Assembly (NCBI GenBank): GCA_963995505.1
Contig: OZ023188.1
Coordinates: forward strand, 16,381,912-16,445,911
Direction of reading: 5' to 3'
Source: Hypericum androsaemum
Taxonomy: Eukaryota > Streptophyta > Magnoliopsida > Malpighiales > Hypericaceae
DNA: 64,000 nucleotides
The first letter of the stretch is position 1, and every line of letters starts with the position of its first letter. The position numbers and the translations under genes were made by a program. The notes under the pieces are model-generated. The model was given only the letters and a program-made list of their open reading frames with translations, did no database searches and was not told the origin of the DNA. This document shows positions 59,451 to 64,000 of the stretch, piece after piece.

Positions 59451-59898
59451 CTGGGTGTATTATATTACGAAATTAGTTGTTGATATTAACTTCAAGATAT
59501 AATTTTTTATTTGGAGTTACTTTTTCATTGCAACCTTATCAAAAGGGAATTCCAAAATATTATTATTTTTAATAAACATTACTTCCTCTTTATTTTTAAT
59601 AAACAAGTTGTATAATGGTTAAGACCAGGTTCTGGTTTAAATGGGACAATTAAATTGGTAAAAAAAGAAAACTCTCCCGATGGAGCAATTTTTGGCAAAA
59701 AAGAAAACGCTCCCGGCGGAGCAATTTTTGGCAAAACAAAAAACGCTCCCGGCTTTTGGTTAAAAAAAAAGTTTTTTCGGTAATTTTCCTTCGCTTTGGG
59801 TAATTTTGTTTGGAACCCTTATTTATGTAATATATTACATATTTCATAGAAATCGTATATATGTAATATATTATTTATTACAAAGTTATAAGTCAATA

Positions 59899-59973
59899 GG
59901 CTCTTGTAGATTGGTTGGTTAGAATGCTTATTTAATATTGTGGAGGTCTTCGGTTTGATTCCGAACAAGAGCC
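59899..59973 (+). other. tRNA-like module, right arm (75 nt)
   Basis: This inverted copy of 59001-59061 has tRNA length: GGCTCTT...AAGAGCC acceptor-like stem, GATTGGTTGGTTAGAATG as D-arm and GGTTTGATTCC as B box. The anticodon region (CTTATTTAATATTGTGG) does not form a good 5-bp stem, so a working tRNA is unlikely. It keeps the anticodon-arm length lost in the left copy, which shows the direction of decay. Confidence 0.6.
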
Positions 59974-60042
59974 ATTGTGTGTTTTTATTTGGATTTTCTC
60001 TCCCTTGCTCAGTGTAGCTAATTTTTTTTTCGGTGACAACAC

Positions 60043-60178
60043 AAAAACGCTCCCGGTGGAGCAGTTTTTGGCAAACCAAAAAACGCTCCCGGTGGAACCG
60101 TTTTTGGCAAAACAAAAAACACGCTGCCTGAGCTGCGGTTTTTGGCAAAACAAAAAATGCTCCCCGCTGAGCGATTTC
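60043..60178 (-). repeat. Hairpin array, right arm
   Basis: Inverted counterpart of 58804-58933 with units GCTCCCGGTGGAGC and TTTTTGGCAAACCAAAAAA. One unit is altered to GCTGCCTGAGCTGC. Confidence 0.85.
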
Positions 60179-60275
60179 TGGGTCGACCCCAGACAAAGAA
60201 AACATCCCCTGACAACCCCCATTCACGAAATTATCAGGGAAATAAACCCCCTTTTGAAAAATTACCCAAAAAGTA

Positions 60276-61258
60276 GTCTCTCAAAATCTTGAAAAGATGT
60301 CATATCACCAATCCCTGGCCAATAATGGAGGGCAAACTCCGGCTGTCATATAAACCGCCCATTACTAATATAAATTTCTTCAATTTATTTAATTTTTATT
60401 TTAGTACCATTGGATATGATTGATTGATAAGTATAATTTTGTGGTTTAAAACATATTAATCAAATAATAATTTATTATTTGGAAACTTAAGGACATTGGC
60501 TACCTTTCTCGATTGCCCGACCATTTGAAATGCGCATCGTAGTGTATCCTTAAAAGATATCTACATAAATGTTCAAACACGAAATATGACCACTTGACAA
60601 TTTTATGATTTGCAAGTATGAGTAAGAGCAAATTGTGCTACGTTTTTCTCATGTTTGATCAAATCATTGATACAATCTCTTATGTTTCAAAATAATTATT
60701 TTGTTGTTCTCTTTGTTTGATCTATTATATTCTTGGGTTGCTAATTTTTTTTAGTTTATACCACCTATTTTTGATTAACTGGGTCGACTAATATAAGTTT
60801 GAGTGAGTAGTACCTTAAAAAGTTAGAAAATTCTCCGAATAAATATTTTTGCTGTTGCGTTCCAAAGAACCTCAAACTCAAAATACGATTAAGCAAAAAC
60901 AAATGTTTTACCACTTGATTTAAATATTTGTTGGTAGTGATAAAGTTAATACTATTGCTCTTTTTTAAAACTAAAATTCTATTGATCTATATAGTTTTTG
61001 CAACTTGGTTATATATTGAGTGTAGAATTTTTCTGTAAACGAGGTTGCGAATGTGTGACACGGTAAAACTCAAAAAAGTTAATATTATTGCTAAACCTAA
61101 ATATCAAGATTTGCCGTAAAAATCCAATGCAATCAGCGACAAATTTATTATCGGGCAGCAATAAATAGCGAATCTTCGCCTTTCTGCGGCCTGAAGATAG
61201 CACATAAAACATATATCGCTCAGGCTGCCAGTGTTACGACATTTGTGATTCACTTAGA
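60276..61258. other. AT-rich intergenic DNA, no gene recognised
   Basis: No gene, RNA or element is recognised between the two foldback elements. Confidence 0.5.
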
Positions 61259-61267
61259 CTTTTTTTT

Positions 61268-62007
61268 GGGAAAAGTCCACTTTAGTACCCTGTGGTATCG
61301 CGAAAAATCAAGTCAGTACCCTATGGTTTAAAACGTATCAATTGAGTCATACTTATTCCAATTAACATCAATTAGAGGCCCGGGCAGCTGCCCGGACCTG
61401 CCCGAACCTACCCAACCGCTGCCCGAACTACGTGGCGCCACGTGGAGAGGAGGAGGAGGAGGGCGCGGGGAGGAGGAGGAGGAGGAGGAGGACGCGGGGG
61501 GAGGAGGAGGAGGAGGAGGAGGAAGTGGGGGAGGAGGAGGAGGAGGACGCGGGGGGAGGAGGAGGACGCGGGGGGAGGAGGAGGAGGAGGAGGAGGAGGA
61601 GGACGCGGGGGGAGGAGGAGGAGGAGGAGGAGGACGCTGGGGGAGGAGGAGGAGGAGGACGCGGGGAGGAGGAGGAGGAGGAGGATGCGGGGGGGGGGGG
61701 GGGGGAGGAGGAGGAGGACGCGGGGGGAGGAGGAGGAGGGGAGAAGGCGGAGGAGGAGGCGGAGGAGGAGGAGGGGAGGAGGCGGAGGAGGAGGATGTCC
61801 ACGTGGCGCCACGTCATCAAAATTTAGTGACGTGGCTGGCCACGTGGTTCGGGCAGCGGTCGGGTAGGTTCGGGCAGGTCCGGGCAGCTGCTCGGGCCTC
61901 TAATTGATGTTAATTGGAATAAGTATGACTCAATTGATACGTTTTAAACCACAGGGTACTGACGGGATTTTTTGCGATACCACAAGGTACTAAAGTGCAC
62001 TTTTCCC
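61268..62007. mobile_element. Mutator-type foldback element with GGA-repeat core
   Basis: A 740-bp relative of the element at 1024. Ends: GGGAAAAGTCCACTTTAGTA and, inverted, GGGAAAAGTGCACTTTAGTA. The arms carry the same GCAGCTGCCCGG and CCACGTGGCGCCACGT blocks around a purine-rich triplet core. The flank is poly-T on both sides (CTTTTTTTT at 61259-61267, and again from 62010), so the exact 9-bp duplication is ambiguous by 2 bp. Confidence 0.82.
61447..61796. repeat. (GGA)n tract with GACGCGGGG interruptions
   Basis: About 350 bp of GGA/GAG triplets is broken at intervals by GACGCGGGG. The purine strand is on top here, whereas in the element at 1024 the pyrimidine strand is on top, so the two cores lie in opposite orientation. 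Confidence 0.9.
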
Positions 62008-62122
62008 TTCTTTTTTTTTGAGAAACCACGTCCATATATTAATGAAATTAGGTGGAAAGGACATCACGCAGGATGATTAGTAATCCAATCCATGGAAAGA
62101 GAGTCAAGTCTAACAAACCTAC
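62008..62122 (-). mobile_element. Possible minus-strand LINE 3' tail
   Basis: A T-run followed by GAGAAACCACGTCCATATAT and ATTAATG reads, on the minus strand, like the last part of a plant LINE: a short tail then an A-run. Only about 115 bp remain, and the T-run may belong to the foldback flank. Confidence 0.35.
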
Positions 62123-62770
62123 ACATCTTGGTTGCAGGATCTAGGTGTATAAGAAAGACTATTAAAAGGGAGATCATGGAGCTCGCTCCTACTGTCAAAA
62201 CAAAAAGTGTCCTAAACCTGATTAAAAAAAAGATGTCCGACCAGCGTCCGATTGCGGGCCTCGGTTTGAAGGAGCTGGTGGTTCCCGGGGGTTGGTCGCC
62301 GATGACCTCCCCCAACTGCCTCTTTTTTTTCTGTATTTTATTGCTTTTGTTGTTGTTTGTTTGGTTCTCTGTTGTATGTTTGTTATATTTTTGCTTAGCT
62401 TGCCTTCCGTCTGATCTGAGATCTATTCGGATCTCGATGTCTGTTTGATGTTTGCGGGTAGAGAACATTGTCTTGGTCGATTTACGTCGACCTTGGCTCT
62501 CATATGAGTGTTTTGCATTCAGATGCCCTCTTGACGGTGTCTTGAGGTCATTAGTCGAAGATTGCTTCGGCAGAACTCCGCCCCGGTCGTTGGCCTTTGT
62601 GCTCTATTCGACCGCCCATCGCTCCCCCCTGTGCCACCTTGCTGGCATCAGACTGACTTTCATTTTCTTTTTGAATTTCTTGTCTTGTGTCTGTATTTCT
62701 GCTTCAGTTTTTTGTATTTTGTATGTAATTCATTTTTGATATAGGCTTCGTGCCACTTTATCCCTATATA
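62123..62770 (+). mobile_element. 5'-truncated LINE 3' region with A-tail
   Basis: About 650 bp ends with GGCTTCGTGCCACTTTATCC followed by CTATATAAAAAAAA. This is the kind of ending seen on plant LINEs, whose 3' UTRs are T-rich and often close with a short repeat or A-run. ACCTACA occurs at both ends (about 62117 and 62769), a possible short duplication. No reverse transcriptase motif remains. Confidence 0.5.
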
Positions 62771-62786
62771 AAAAAAACCTACATCC

Positions 62787-63128
62787 ATATAGAAAGCATA
62801 ATTTGTGCATCCCAAGCACGGTGCTGGTTACATGTTAATTTAATAAACATATATAGAGAAAAAATAATAGAATCCCAAAACATTTATTTCGTCTAAACTG
62901 AATATTTCTTGTACAGCCTAATTTATATTCACGATAAACAAAATTTCAAATTTTATCATTAAATTGGAACTCGAAAATATGGTATAAGTCGAAATAATCC
63001 CTTAATTATTCTAAGTAGTTTTTTATACCAACAAAAACGTATCTTAAGTATGGCCCAATGATCTCAACTTTGCCTAGACTGGACGGCCGCCGATAAAAGA
63101 CAGACTGGAAAAGTAACGGGTGGTGTTG
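62787..63128 (+). repeat. Dispersed 340-bp repeat, copy 2
   Basis: Second copy of the sequence at 44471-44810, same orientation, sharing GTGCTGGTTACATGTTAATT, CGTCTAAACTGAATATTT and AAGTAACGGGTGGTGTTG. The matches end near the same points in both copies. Confidence 0.85.
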
Positions 63129-63458
63129 GGGGTTTTTGTCTGTTTGGTGTTACTGTTGGTGGTTTTTTTGTAAAAAAATGTTCGAATATAAAGTATTACG
63201 GATGTGGTGTTTACGTGGCATAGACGGAAAAGAAAAGGCAGATCTTGGACCAAGATCGGACTTTTTTAGTCGGATGACCAAGATCCGATTTTTTTAGTCG
63301 GATAACCAATATCTGAGAAAAAAAATTGGATGACCAAGATCCGACATAAAAATTTTGATCTTGGTAAAACAGACATGACACACGTTTGGTCTTGGTGGTA
63401 GAAGGTGCCACTTTTTACTCGATGGTCATAGATTCAATTCCAACTCTTTGCAATCTTG

Positions 63459-64000
63459 CCTTTAATTTTTACTATCAAACATAAATATTATATTAAATAA
63501 ATTAAATTGTAATAATTAGACAAATAATTCTTGATAGCCAAATTGGTTTAAGTTGTGGTCTTTGAAGTTCAATACTTGACTTCGTTTTACTAAATCATTC
63601 ACCATGATTTCGTTTTACTCAATCATTCACCATAATTTCAACACCGATCATTCACGAAGTGATTTAATATTCACCATAATTTTTTTATCCCTTCATTTTA
63701 CTAAATTAATTATTCACTAGTATTTCAACACCGATCATTCACGAAGTGATTTAATATTCATCAATTTTATTTTAATATTAGTGAATGATTTAATATTCAC
63801 CATATTTAATAAAAAATTTATTTTAATATTAGTGAATGATTTAGTAAAACAAAGTGATAAAAAAATTGTCAAAATCAAGTATTGAACTTGGATCCAAAGA
63901 CCACAACTTAAACCAATTTGGTTATCAAGAATCAATTGTCTAATTATTATAATTTAATTTATTTAATATAATATTTCTGTTAGATAGTAAAAATTAAAAG
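63459..64000. repeat. Inverted repeat cut by the window edge
   Basis: The left arm (about 63459-63605; TTTAATTTTTACTATC, AGCCAAATTGGTTTAAGTTG) pairs with the right arm (about 63835-64000, ending GTAAAAATTAAAAG). Inside, TCATTCACGAAGTGATTTAA is repeated (about 63648 and 63738). The right end touches base 64000, so the element is probably a foldback MITE that is not complete here. Confidence 0.7.

Larger units (their letters stand above)
58711..60266. mobile_element. Large foldback element with hairpin arrays and tRNA-like modules
   Basis: A 1556-bp element lies between two copies of CAAAAAGTA (58702-58710 and 60267-60275), a perfect 9-bp duplication. Ends: GGAGTAATTTTCCAAAAGGG and, inverted, GGGTAATTTTTCAAAAGGGG (one base offset). 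The arms (about 58711-59140 and 59820-60266) are inverted copies carrying, from outside in: GGTTGTCAGGGGATGTTTTC, an array of hairpin units, and a tRNA-like sequence. The centre is very AT-rich with many TATTTATG.AATA repeats. A third partial hairpin array lies off-centre (59670-59757). No protein is encoded. Confidence 0.85.

Noticed and set aside
59899..59973. A functional tRNA gene
   Set aside because: The acceptor-like ends and B box are good, but the anticodon stem does not pair and the inverted partner lacks the arm entirely; it lies inside a transposable element.
58528..60292. Overlapping frames with repeated CFAKNCSTGSVFWF-like peptides
   Set aside because: They are translations of the hairpin arrays; the same peptide theme recurs in several frames and on both strands.
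61408..61867. Long poly-Pro, poly-Ser, poly-Glu and poly-Gly frames
   Set aside because: Same cause: the (GGA)n core of the second foldback.
1..64000. CRISPR array
   Set aside because: Minisatellites have unit-length periodicity without conserved repeats separated by unique spacers, there are no cas genes, and the DNA is plant nuclear.

Overview
This window reads as nuclear DNA of a flowering plant, most likely a eudicot. It has AT-rich intergenic DNA, genes split by many short U-rich introns, C-terminally encoded peptide (CEP) hormone genes, a Ty1/copia retrotransposon, LINE fragments and many small foldback and hAT-like elements. I cannot name the species. Exon boundaries below were set by hand from reading frame, splice sites and family conservation.

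Genes: (1) 14.58-17.91 kb (+), an organellar type 1 methionine aminopeptidase in 10 exons, 351 aa. (2) 20.93-27.36 kb (+), a 720-aa protein with two CTLH/CRA modules in 12 exons, one intron being GC-AG. (3) 28.02-31.04 kb (-), a 422-aa patatin-like phospholipase in 7 exons. (4) 40.07-42.35 kb (+), a 343-aa membrane-anchored sulfotransferase-like protein in 6 exons. (5) 46.92-47.21 kb (+), a CEP prepropeptide, followed at 48.87-49.19 kb (+) by a second CEP gene with an in-frame TAA between signal peptide and hormone domain. Genes 2 and 3 are convergent with 0.66 kb between their coding ends. The genes do not form a pathway; they look like ordinary single-copy plant genes.

Mobile DNA: a decayed Ty1/copia element (3.03-9.57 kb) with two about 1-kb LTRs, apparently inserted in an older repeat whose halves flank it (2.54-3.03 and 9.58-10.12 kb). 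At least a dozen non-autonomous DNA elements could be delimited by target-site duplications (TSDs). Three (1.02, 55.05 and 58.71 kb) have perfect 9-bp duplications and long inverted arms, as expected of Mutator-like foldbacks; a fourth (61.27 kb) is a relative with less certain ends. Others have 8-bp duplications as expected of hAT elements (11.10, 22.45, 50.03, 52.80 and 55.56 kb). One element (57.24-58.52 kb) carries a broken fragment of the splicing factor gene PRP18. The one at 58.71-60.27 kb has hairpin arrays and a tRNA-like module in both arms. Several elements carry 22-23-bp minisatellites that look related.

Other relics: a frameshifted PH-domain pseudogene (18.20 kb), a 5'-truncated retroposed transcript inside a patatin intron (28.66 kb), LINE tails (19.93, 42.80 and 62.1 kb), a 340-bp repeat present at 44.47 and 62.79 kb, and an inverted repeat cut by the right edge of the window. 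Long stretches, mainly 10.1-11.1, 11.6-14.4, 31.0-35.6, 37.2-39.8 and 47.2-48.7 kb, show no gene I can support.
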